From contig CM033401.1 in assembly GCA_019426215.1 (NCBI GenBank), forward strand, positions 16,559,134-16,623,133: a stretch of DNA of 64,000 nucleotides, written 5' to 3'. Each line of letters starts with the position of its first letter. The first letter of the stretch is position 1. Shown here piece by piece: positions 9,905 to 20,419 of this stretch. Source of the stretch: Buddleja alternifolia (Eukaryota; Streptophyta; Magnoliopsida; Lamiales; Scrophulariaceae). A program made the translations under genes and the position numbers. A model generated the notes under the pieces. That model had not been told where the DNA came from and searched no databases. It saw only the letters and a list, made by a program, of their open reading frames with translations.

Positions 9905-10447
9905 CATAGGCTTTCTAAAATTAGAATTACTATAAATGTGTAATGCTTCCCAGTTATGGGGGTTATACATTTAGAAATAATTTGAAATTTTATAAAGTGC
10001 ATGCAAATGGCTTAATCGAAACATATTTCACCCCAGAAACCTGTTCGGTTGCAAGGTGAAATTCAAATGTTAGATTATAGGAGTTAGTGGGATAAACTCG
10101 GGTAGTTCACGAACCTAGAAATCGAATGGGTTGCGATTTGGTGAACTATGGGGAAACGTATTGAAACATTTATTGGATAAATTGATATTAGATATCACTT
10201 CAAATAATTAATGGGCCAGAAACCGGTTAGGTTGCAACCTATTTAATTAATTGAGGACCTCAATACCTGCTGTGGAATCGATGCCAATGATGATTCGCGA
10301 TTTTCACATGGGAGTGTGGGATTCGAAAAATGCAGTGGGAGCCAAGATAAATTTTAAGTCCTTAATTTTTCTTGGTTAAGTCAAAACAAGTAATCTAATA
10401 AATTTGGTTTATTTCTGCAATCAATTTCTCGTTTATCTCTCTCAAAT
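9905..10447 (+). other. Leader upstream of copia element E gag, with a threefold motif
   Basis: No ORF. A motif close to AGAAACCNGTTNGGTTGCAA recurs three times, near 10035, 10117 and 10218, in an otherwise AT-rich leader. No tRNA-Met type PBS (TGGTATCAGAGC) is seen. The element's 5' LTR and PBS therefore seem to be deleted or changed beyond recognition. Confidence 0.5.
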
Positions 10448-12451
10448 ATGACAAACCCACTTTCAATTCTACTTGAAAAGAATACTCTGACTGGACCCAA
10501 TCATGTGGACTGGCTTAGAAATTTGAGGATTGTCCTCAATATGGAATCACTGGGATACGTCTTGGAGGCTGATATCGCGGCGGCTCCTGCTAGAACACGT
10601 GCCAATGAGGAAGAGGTCCAAGCCCATGAAAAATGGATTAAGGACGACCTCCGGGTGAGAGGATACATGGTGGGATCTATGACTAATGATCTTCAAAGGT
10701 CACATGACAAGATGCCCACTGCAAGAGCTATCCTAGCTCACCTGGTAGAGCTCTATGGAGAGCATAGTCGAACTGCACGATATGAGATATCAAAAGAGCT
10801 CTTCGGAGCCAAGATGAAAGAAAGTGAGATGGTTGGTGATCATGTCCTCAAAAGGATTTCGAGGATCGAGAAATTGGAAGCTGTCGAATTCACCATGAAT
10901 GCCACCCTTCAAACTGACTTAATCTTGCAGTCTCTTCCTGATTCCTTCTCCCAATTTGTGGTTAACTTTAACTGCAATGAGATCGAGTGTAATTTAGCTG
11001 GGCTAGTGAACAAGTTGGTTACTGCACAATCTCAAATGAAACCAAAAGGAAAGGAAACTACCTTGGTCATCTCTTCTAGATCCAAAAAGTCTAAGAAGAA
11101 GAAGAACAAGAAAAAGTTTGGTGAGCTTGGAGCTCAAGGGGGTACCAAGAAGGGTAAGGGAACGGCTCAAGGGTTTTACAAGAGCAAAGGACCTAAGAAA
11201 ACGGATAGATGTCTCGAGTGCGGTGAGCTTGGCCACTGGAAGAGAAACTGTCCCAAATTAGGCAAAGGCGCAAAAGGTATGGAACTATTAGTTTTTGAAA
11301 CTAACTGTTCTATAACCGCATTTTCTACTTCGTGGATTCTGGACTCAAGGGCTAGTGCCCATGTTTGTTGTTTGGATCAAGATCTACAGAGAAGTAGAAA
11401 GCTGGGCCGAGAAGAAGTGATGATCAAAGTAAGCAGCGGGAAAAGCGTCGCAGCTACTAGGATCGGATCTACTTCTCTTTATTTGAATTCTGAACATTTA
11501 CTGTTTTTAGATAATGTTTTGGTTTTGCCCAAGGGGTTTAAGAACATTGTGTCTATTCCTATCTTAGTTAAGATTGGATATACATTCCGTTTTTCTAAAT
11601 TAAATTGCGACATTTATTATGGAAATAAATTAGTTGGCAATGCATGTTTAGTTAATGTTTTGTATTATTTAAATGTCCATAATTCATCTGATGTTAATGT
11701 TGTAACACGTAAATGTGGTAGGCAAGAAACTAACTTAAGACTCAAGTGGCATCTTAGACTAGGCCATGTCGGAGAGCACAAGATTCACAAAATGGAAAAA
11801 GATGGGCTTTTAAGCTCACTAGGATCGGACCCTATTCCTACGTGTGAATCATGTCTCTTAGGCAAGATGGCTAGATCCCCCTTCATAGGGACTTTTGAAA
11901 GGGCTATGCAAGTCTTAGGATTAGTGCATACCGACGTCTGCGGACCATTTGGAGAAATGGCTCGTGGAGGTTTCTACTACTTCATGACTTTCATTGACAA
12001 CCATTCAAGATTTGGTCTAGTGTATCTGATGAAGCAAAAGTCTGAATCCTTTGAAAGATTTAAAGAGTTCAAGGCCTTAGTAGAAAATCAAACTGGGCAA
12101 AATATAAAAACTCTACGATCGGATCGTGGAGGAGAATATATGAGTGCCGAGTTTGATGAATTCCTAAGACAATAAGGAATAATGTTACAACTAACACCAC
12201 CAGAAACTCCTCAACTGAATGGAGTAACCGAGCGAAGAAATCGAACACTGTTGGACATGGTTCGTTGCATGCTTAGTTACATTGATTTACCCATTTCGTT
12301 GTGGGGATACACGCTCCTTACCGCTGCTCATTTTTTGAACAGATGTTCCTCCAAATCCGTTCCTCAAACTCCGCATGAGATGTGGAATAATAGGAAACCG
12401 AGTCTTAGTCATATTAAGATAGGGATGCCCCGCTTATGTCAAGAAGACTAA
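10448..12451 (+). pseudogene. Copia element E: gag, protease and integrase, decayed
   Basis: The first segment is open from 10448 to 12175 and starts MTNPLSILLEKNTLTGPN, typical of a copia gag (UBN2 / Retrotran_gag_2 type). A lysine-rich stretch is followed by a CCHC knuckle C255-L-E-C-G-E-L-G-H-W-K-R-N-C268. The protease active site reads DSRAS at residue 299 where DSGAS or DTGAS is expected, so it is probably dead. The integrase HHCC region (HLRLGH ... CESCLLGK) and the catalytic aspartates (HTDVCGPF, LRSDRGGEY) follow. A TAA at 12173-12175 interrupts, after which PPETPQLNGVTERRNRTLLD carries the catalytic Glu in the same frame. A two-base loss near 12421 shifts the frame. Ty1/copia order (integrase before RT) is clear; the lineage is not. 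Confidence 0.85.
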
Positions 12452-12452
12452 A

Positions 12453-14356
12453 GTGGATAAATTGGAGGCAAGATCCTTAATGAGACGTTTCATTGGTTAT
12501 CCTGAAGATTCCATGGGATTCTTCTTTTACCTGCATGATGATCAAAACATCATCGTGGCCCTACAAGCTCACTTCCTTGAAGATGAGTTCATCTTGGAAG
12601 GGGGCATAGGTAGGAAAATTGTTCTAGAAGAACAAAATGAAACTCCCTCAAATACATCTGTTCAAGAACCGAGGCCTGAACCCATAGTAGCATAACCACC
12701 ACGTAGATCTGGTAGAATACCGCATGAACCAGAGAGGTATGGGTATCTATTGCAGGGGGAGCGAGAGTTTCGCACTGTAGTACAAGAAGGTCATGAAGAT
12801 GATCCTTGTACTTATGATCAAGATGGTGGATGTCGACGCTTCAAGATGGAGAGAAGCCATGGAAACAGAAATGGACTCTATGCAATCGAACCATGTCTGG
12901 ACTTTGGTAGATCATCCTGAAGGTATAAAACCAATAGGATGTAAGTGGATCTACAAAAGAAAGATAGGTAGCGATGGCAAGGTTGACACCTTTAAAGCCA
13001 GGCTTGTAGCGAAAGGGTATAGTTAAAGAGAAGGAAAAAAGTGGCTATGATAAAGTCCATACTAATTCTGTTATCCATAGCTGCATACTTAGATTATGAG
13101 ATATGGCAAATGGATGTCAAAATGGCCTTTCTAAATGGATTCCTTAAGGAGGATATCTATATGGAACAGCCAAAGGGTCTTGTGTCCGAGTCAAATATCC
13201 ATAAAGTATGTAAACTTGAGAGGTCCATTTACAGTCTCAAGCAAGCATCTAGAAGTTGGAATCTCCGTTTTGATGAAGAAGTTAAGGGATATGGCTTCAT
13301 CAAAGAACCAAGATGAACCATGTGTCTACAAGAAGACTAGTGGGAGCAAACTCTTGTTCTTAGTACTATATGTGGATGACATTCTATTTATAGGAAATAA
13401 CATAGGAATGCTCACTACTGTAAAGAAATGGCTTTCGAGTATGTTTTCCATGAAAGACTTGGGAGAATCCACATACACTCTAGGAATTCGCATCTACAAG
13501 GATAGAACGAATAGAAGGATAGGCCTTTCTCAAGCCCTTTACTTAGAAAAGGTCCTAAAGAGGTTTAGGATAGACAACTCTAAGAAAGGGTTTCTCCCAA
13601 TGAGGCATGGAGTACACTTATCCAAGTCTATGTGTCCTCAAAGTAAGGAAGATAGACAAGAGATGAGTAATGTACCCTATATTTCTGCAGTTGGTAGCCT
13701 GATGTATGCAATGTTGTGTACTAGACCCGACATTGCCTTTGCTGTGAGGGTGGTGAGTCAATTTCAGGCAAACCCGGGAAAGAAACATTGGATAGCTATG
13801 AAGAATATCTTAAAGTATCTGAAAAGAACTAAGGATATGATTCTCATCTATGGAGGTGGAGAGCTGAAGATGGAAGGTTATTCTGATTCAGACTTTCAGT
13901 CTGATGTTGATGACAGAAAATCCACTTCAGGGTTTATTTTTATTACTCAATGGTGGAGCGGTGTCTTGGAAGAGCTCCAAGCAAAGCACAACCGCGGATT
14001 CCACCACTGAAGCAGAGTATGTAGCAGCCTCAGAGGTAGCGAAAGAATCTGTTTAGATGAGGAAGTTTCTTAGAGAACTTGGAACGGTCCCTAGTCCTCA
14101 GCTCCCGTTGCCACTTTATTGTGATAACAATGGAGCGATAGCGCAAGCCAAGGAGCCGAGGTCTCATAACAAGTCCAAACATATTGAGAGAAGATTTCAC
14201 ATCATCAAGGAGATCGTTGGCAGAGGAGAGATGGCAGTGCAGAAAATAGCCTCCACCGACAATATAGCTGATCCGTTCACCAAATCACTACCTCAGGCTG
14301 TTTTGGACCAACACCTAGAAAGGATGGGTATTAGATACCACAATGAGTGGCATTGA
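12453..14356 (+). pseudogene. Copia element E: reverse transcriptase and RNase H, decayed
   Basis: Continues the element after the frameshift. The RT core reads GCKWIYKRKIGSDGKVDTFKARL, then WQMDVKMAFLNGFL, and the catalytic block LYVDDILFIGN (near 13365-13400) is preserved. SAVGSLMYAMLCTRPDIAFA and the RNase H end (LYCDNNGAIAQAKEPRSHNKSKHIERR ... NIADPFTKSLPQ) follow, ending with TGA at 14354-14356. Breaks include TAA at 12693 and 13023, a frameshift near 13310, another near 13935, and TAG at about 14054 where related proteins have Trp. The product cannot be made. This is a fossil that served as target for elements A and B. Confidence 0.87.
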
Positions 14357-14371
14357 GTGCAAGTGGGAGAT
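14357..14371 (+). other. Polypurine tract of copia element E
   Basis: GAGTGCAAGTGGGAGA directly follows the pol stop codon and abuts an LTR that begins TGTTAGGATTAAGCC at 14372. A tract of the AAGTGGGAGA type just before the 3' LTR is usual for plant copia elements. Confidence 0.75.
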
Positions 14372-14829
14372 TGTTAGGATTAAGCCCTCAGATGCTATAG
14401 AGGATAGAATGTATAGCGCATATATCTTGTATTGAACTTAAACTTTCTGAAATAAAAAGCATTATTGAGTTTTCACTTAATTCTTATCTGCATCTATAAG
14501 TTGTGTAAAACATTTTGTCCATGTTTTCAGTGCGATCCCTCTACTTCCTATGGGACAGGAAGATTGGCACTAGAGAGATCGATCTTGATTACTAAAATAA
14601 GTTCGAAAGTAATATGAAGTCTTTAATGGACAAATAAAGACTTAGGATACTTGTACAATCTTAGCTCCGACATGGGAGTGCATGTCTGGTATCATGGAAT
14701 GATAGGAGATTAAGATTGTAGACACGTCAGTGGAACTGATATGTTCGAACACGACTCGCATCGGTTCTGTCACATAGGTTTTCACTCTGTGACTGTCAAT
14801 GACGGAACTGATTATGCGTAATAGGTATA
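14372..14829 (+). repeat. 3' LTR of copia element E, first part
   Basis: Begins TGTTAGGATTAAGCC. A possible polyadenylation signal AATAAAAAG is near 14452. It is interrupted at 14829/14830 by element B; the duplicated GTATA lies at 14825-14829 and 27711-27715. Confidence 0.75.
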
Positions 14830-16502
14830 TGACACGCTAAAAACTAACGTGCTATGATAGCAAGTGCACTAGACGTGTGTAGTAATAAGTGGACAAAAAG
14901 TCCGGGTTGTCGAACCACAAGGACTTGAATTCTAGTTAATGATTTTCGATAAAAGAAAAGACAATTAAAGTAAAGAGCAAGAAAAAGATTAAACAAACGA
15001 AGAACCAAAGAGAAACGGACTATAGGTTAATCTCACGTATGATAAAATGACTAAGGCACATGCTACAACCGAATCTACTCGTCAATATATATGAGCTACT
15101 CTTCGAATTATTAGACTCCTATTGCTTTGGTGGAAACTCCTAAATTAACTATTACCCGATGTCTCGGCACATAATAATCCTATGATTAGTTGACGGTTCT
15201 CTAAATATGTCTATCCGAGAATCTAATCAAAAATCACGCATTAACGTTCTAGAGCTTCCCCGAACGAATCCGGCTAACAACACCCGGGAATCTTTACCTA
15301 TTTCTAGGGCAATCCCTCATTTGTTTCGGATGATGTGTTAATTCTCTTGCACCCTAATCTATTTTCTCTCGAACATCTAGATTAGGCAAGATAGCAAGCA
15401 TATGGTGATCAAACACATGATTGGAATAAAAGCATAGAATTAACACACAAAGCAATAGGAGAATTAATACAAAGAGCAACTTCACATATATTGATTCATA
15501 AATTTGGCCTTCACATGGCCTTAGTTCTACAATATTAGCCTCTCATCAAAGCCTTAAGAAAATCTAATACAAACATATACATACTCATGGAAATAAACAT
15601 GTAAATGCAAATAATTAAAACTCCCTCAATTGATTGATGATGGATCTTTGCTCTTGATCTTCAATCCTTAGCTCCTCTCTCTTTGTTCCCCTCCAAAAGT
15701 GATGAAGAAAATGGTGATGAATGATGATGAGTGAAAAGTGATGGATAAAATTGCCTCTCTCTCCCTCCTCCTCAAGATGTTCTCTTCGGTCAATTGCCCC
15801 CTAGGATCCTTAAGAAGACCACCACAAATCAGCTCCTCATGTGTATGTCCCCCCTAGTGTCCCCTCCACTACTCTTAAAGTGAGTAGTATAAAATTCCCA
15901 AAAGTAGATCTAGTAAGAAACATACTTATGACATCCCCCCCATACATGTGATGACCTCTTGGCTTTAAATGTTCCATTCCCCCATCAAATGATGATCTTT
16001 TGGCTGAAAGGAATCAAATCTCGGATGTGGCCACGCCTAGGCGCGGGATTTATGGCGCTCGGGCGCCCAAATCAGAATGTTGGGAGTATTTGCCTCTGTC
16101 TGGCGCAGTATTTGTATTTCCTTCATAACTCTCTCCACAAAACTCCGATTTGGATCATTCAAGTCCTCATTTGAAGCTAACACATAGTTCTACAACTTTG
16201 TAGAAGGAAAAGTCATCCAATTCGGTCTCTAAACATACGGAAAAAGCGCTCGAACGTGAAAAGTGGTGCTGATACGGCGCCCGGGCGTGGGCAAGATGGC
16301 GCCTAGGCGTAGGGGTGCATAGCAATTTGGCCTAAACTTGTTTTATATGTCATTTTTCATCCCGTTCTTTGATTGTATCCATTTAAGACCTGAAATCACT
16401 TAATGCACGAATTAAACGCACATGTGGCAAGAATCAAGCGATAAATGAACCTAAGACATAAACGCAAAGGGGCTTAAAAACACGTAAAAATGCCTCTTAT
16501 CA
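14830..16502 (-). repeat. 3' LTR of element B
   Basis: 1673 bp. On the sense strand it begins TGATAAGAGGCATTTTTACG at 16502 and ends at 14830. It carries two GC palindrome blocks (about 16031-16072 and 16274-16311) containing GCGCCTAGGCG-type cores. A possible TATA (TTTATACTA, sense) lies near 15886-15896. Confidence 0.92.
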
Positions 16503-17941
16503 ACACCCCCACACTTATCAATTGCTCGTCCTCGAGCAATAAGAGTTCTAAGATAAGGAAACATCATCAATCAAAGAGAGAAACAAAAAGAAAACTACCT
16601 AACTCACTTTCGTGGAGTAAACGGTTGCATTTAGCGAATGCAACAAGCCTTTGAACCTTTGAGTTACCTCAAAGGACGAGTTATAGTCTCGTGAGGGTTT
16701 GCAGACGATATACCCACAAAATCGAAAGATTTTCAACCCCGATCACTCAACGTAAATTACAATGATTAATAGCACACAATGGTATGAATTCATCTGTTTA
16801 AGCTCATATTACAAATATATACACATCACACATTTGCTCATGTTACGCCTTAACATTGAAAAGATCATCCTAAGGGTGTAGTGTAATAAATCTCAAGTAT
16901 TATAGTCAAGTGGCATTCTTACCACTTTTCAAACATTAACCCCATATTTATCAACTTTTGATTATTCACATGGTACGAGAATTGAATACAACTTCATAGC
17001 CACTTAAAAATTTATCACTTCATTCCACTTTCGGATTTATCTTATGCACTTTCAACTCGAAACATTAGAGGCTAGACCATGTGCAATGTTTGATCCTCTT
17101 AGGCTTTCTATGACACCCGTGTAACGAGTTTTAGGCCAATAACTCCTAAACCAGATGGCTTTAGGGTATCAAATGTGGAGACATTCCTAAGGGCTTAATC
17201 ACTCGAGTGTCAAAGGCCACAAAATCAAACTAGGTCCTTATTCACTTAACACTTGCATTGGCTTGAGCTTAGCTCAAATTAGCAAAATAGTACAGTATTC
17301 TAGGCATGGTGCTCTTCGCCCCCAGTATCTATTAAGCCTGACTTTTTTCAGTCATACCAATGTTCAACCTCTTTTTATTATTATTAAGCACACGAAGTTA
17401 ACGTTCTCAACTCATACACATGTGAAAATTCTAAGTTGATATTTCCGGGATCAAGCCTTTAAGTGTTTCAAAATGATTGCCCACTCAACTCCTCTACCTT
17501 CGATTTAGGTGCATATGTGAATCATCTTAAGGTTAATCTAGTCTAGTTAGGATCCCATAAGCAAGGAACGATGTGTATAGCCATTAAAAACCAAATTGAT
17601 AGAGAAAACATACCATGTATTCAAATTAACCATGCTCAATGCCTCAAGTGAAGGGTTGAAATTCTATACAAAAAAATAAATTAAAATTTCACACATTTCA
17701 CATGTAGAGCCCAAACTTGACCAAACTTGGACCGAAATATGTAAAACATGAATCAACATGACTATAATGGATCTAGTATACCCCCCACACTTATCATGAA
17801 CATTGTCCTCAATGTTTGAAAAAGAAAAGGGCAAAGTTCACGTCACCATAGGGAAGCTGAAAAGCAAACCCGAGTCCACTTAAGGCAATCAAGTCCATGG
17901 ATGGCAATCACTGTGTCGATCACTACATAGGTAAACAAATG
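16503..17941 (-). other. Noncoding structured 3' region of element B
   Basis: This is the equivalent of 6321-7961 in element A. Plus-strand coordinates: PPT 16503-16520; hairpin ATTGCTCG/CGAGCAAT 16521-16540; GAAA-loop hairpin 16602-16618; TTGCAT/ATGCAA 16625-16643; CCTTTGAG/CTCAAAGG 16656-16675; ACGAG/CTCGT 16676-16692; TTGAGC/GCTCAA 17263-17277; TGACT/AGTCA 17339-17354; internal PPT and hairpin 17781-17816. No ORF of note. Confidence 0.8.
17781..17816 (-). promoter_or_regulatory. Internal hairpin plus polypurine tract, element B
   Basis: In sense order, AACATTG-AGGA-CAATGTT (17816-17799) is followed two bases later by TGATAAGTGTGGGGGG (17796-17781). Fifteen bases of this tract, TGATAAGTGTGGGGG, are identical to the 3' PPT at 16520-16506. 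It lies 1.28 kb upstream of the 3' LTR and about 125 nt after the end of the second ORF. Confidence 0.6.
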
Positions 17942-19436
17942 CTAGCCATACAGAGCATCAAACATTGGATAGAATAGAATAAAACAAAACGAGATAAACA
18001 AAAAAAATGAGAAACATGCATGGAAGGAAAACATCAAGCATCCAAACATAAAACATAAAATATCCAACATCCCAACAAAAGATATCCAAAAAATAAAAAG
18101 AAACATGCATGGAAATAAAACAAGATAAGCCAAATCGGTGGTGCCAAAACGGTCAATGTAATCCTCATCCTCGCCGCCGAGATCATCCAAATCAATCAAT
18201 GGGCTACCCTCATCATTATGAGCCTCATCATCACCTCCGTCAGGAACGAGAGCACCTGACTCGTGCATATCTGCGGGCTGCTGAGGCGGGGGGTGCGGGT
18301 AAGGTGGAGGAGCAGAATAATCAAACGGCCCCCAACCGACAAACGCATCATGCTCTACAAAAAGCTGACGGAAATAAGCACAAGTGTCGGACATGACCAC
18401 CCTCATCTCATCTCGCAACTCCTCCCTCAATTCATCCTTTAATTGTCTAATGGCGGCGGCATCCATAGGTGGAAACTGTGGGGAGCTAGTAGACTGGGAT
18501 GAAGATGGGCGAGGCCTCTTTGAAGTAGCTGGTGGTGGAGGAGCCTGGGAGTCGTCATCTACCACGGTGAGATAAGAACCAGGAAGCTCAGTACGCTCCA
18601 AAGGAAATGTGGGAACCTTAGCCGCCTTGCATAAAGCTGTGATCAGTGACGGGAGAATGATGGGAATCTTCCGAGTGGGACCTTCTCCCTTTTGCTTAGC
18701 CAATTCTTTGTTAATCAATGGCCCTAACTCATTCTTCAACTTCTAAAGTGGTCCGTCAAAGACTTGTGGATTACCCGGGCAAAGTCCACAGCTTTCTTGG
18801 ACATAATAGCGTAGATGAGGGTGGCCCGTTCCTTGTTTGCCTCTGATCGATTGGTACTCGGCATTAAATTGAATCGGATGAAGTCGAGCCAGAAAGCAGC
18901 CTCGGGTAATAGAGCCCTACGGGGGACATGAGCTTCTCCGGGTACCCATTCCCACCCCTCTCGGCCAATAACCTGCAAAATATCCGACAGGCTAACTCGG
19001 AGGCGCCCTGCATTGTAAAGAGTGGTGAACTCGCATGTCTGAGGGGTCGGGGTGCCTATGCTCTCCCTAATCTGTCTCAACTCATAATTGACATGTTTGC
19101 CCCGGACCAAAAGGGTAGTCCCCAGCCATCCTCGTGTCTCAATCTCATCATAAACCCCGGAGCTGAAGAATTCCAGAACCCAAGGAAGATGAATGGCCTC
19201 GGGCTTTTGACAAAAAAACTGTAAGCGATGAAATTGTATCAATTCGTGCACAGAGGGCTGTCCCCGGGTGGTTAAATAGTGCTCCTTAATAAGGGTGCGG
19301 GGGGTGCTCAAACTCTGACACATAATTTGGACTTGGGGTTTTCAAAACGGGTATTATCGGGAGTCTCGGGCTCATTAGAGGAACCCTCACCCACTTTTTT
19401 CTTACCCTTGGACGGTCTGTTGGTAGTTCTCGTCAT
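17942..19436 (-). pseudogene. Element B second ORF ('putative plant transposon protein' type), frameshifted
   Basis: A protein in the envelope-like position of Athila, start at 19436 (MTRTTNRPSKGKKK). The central region, with GWLGTTLLVRGKHVNYELRQ and ATLIYAIMSKKAVDFARVIH, resembles the family Pfam describes as a putative plant transposon protein (PF20167, from memory, not checked). A proline-rich segment and an acidic segment follow. Two single-base deletions relative to element C, near 19338 and 18743, break the frame. Where element C has a stop codon, B reads Leu (18131-18133) and continues into about 63 very hydrophobic residues. Function is unknown; the tail could be a membrane anchor or accidental read-through of pyrimidine-rich sequence. 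Confidence 0.75.
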
Positions 19437-20419
19437 TTGCAACAACAATTATCAACTTCTTAACTACTCAAATCAACCCAAATGCAACCAACCAAATACA
19501 ACAATCTTCAACGCCAAACACAGACCAAAATCAGAGCAACCCACACTTGGCAACAATCCACAAATTCAATTTCAACCCACAAATTGATAACAACCCACGG
19601 ATTTAGCAACAATAGACCATCCAATTCAACAACATCAACCCCCAATTTTTTATTACAACCCACAAATTCAATTTCAAGCTCTCAAATGCAATAACAACAA
19701 AAAATTCAATCTACAATCGGCCAATGCCCCAATTAATCCTCAATATATAACGCAAGGCACCTACTCGTCGGCTATGAATCGGAAATGGAAGAAGGGTAAA
19801 GCCAAAACTCACCTTTTATCCCCAAAATTTTCACACCGAGTCGATGTGAAAGAAGAGCCTCTTGTGCAACGAATTATGTTGATGGAAAGTGGCGGTGAAA
19901 TCCGGTGGAAATGGCCGGAAATGGTGAGGAAATCGCCGGAAATCGCGTGGGAGAGGAGTTGTGAAGATTTTGGGAGAATTTTGACCGTTTTGACCCACAT
20001 ATGTGTTAAATTCAGAATCGGGCGCCTAGGCGCGCGACACAGCTTACCTGGATTCCTTTGGGTGGTAATGCCCGCGCCTAGGCGGGCGTTTCTCGGCGCT
20101 TGGGCGCCCCTTTCAGAATCGGGCGCCTAGGCGCCTGATTTCTCGGCGCTTGGGCGCCCCTTTCAGAATCGGGCGCCTAGGCGCCTGATTTCTCCGCGCT
20201 TGGGCGCGCAGTTCTGAATAGTTTTGTAACGAATTTCATTTCCTGTTTCAAAAGGGAAGAGACAAAACACTTAAAACACAAACTAACAAAGATGTAAGGT
20301 TAGAAAATAAAGCAACAAACGGAATAATAAGGGAAAAAGAAAAGGAAACGGAAAGAAAACATGGGTTGCCTCCCAAGAAGCGCTAGTTTAGAGTCATTAG
20401 CTCGACTGAAAGCGAAGAA
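19437..20419 (-). other. Spacer between gag-pol and second ORF of element B
   Basis: No ORF. In sense order it begins with the conserved AGCGCTTCTTGGGAGGCAAC hairpin motif (20384-20362), about 36 nt after the gag-pol stop. The GC-rich repeat at 20014-20219 follows, then an A/C-rich leader (19440-19700 on the plus strand) running up to the second ORF. Confidence 0.7.
20014..20219 (-). repeat. GC-palindrome minisatellite in the spacer of element B
   Basis: A tandem unit of 50 bp (phases 20121 and 20171, with diverged copies before and after) is built from the palindromes GGCGCCTAGGCGCC and GGCGCTTGGGCGCC joined by 'ctttcagaatc'. The same unit occurs in the LTRs and, in frame, inside gag of this element. 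Confidence 0.85.

Noticed and set aside
977..10447. A 5' LTR for copia element E
   Set aside because: I compared the stretch with the 3' LTR that begins at 14372 and saw no matching start, end or PBS. Not called.
20014..20219. CRISPR-like array of regular 50-bp repeats
   Set aside because: Units are contiguous palindromic minisatellites without unique spacers, in a plant retrotransposon.
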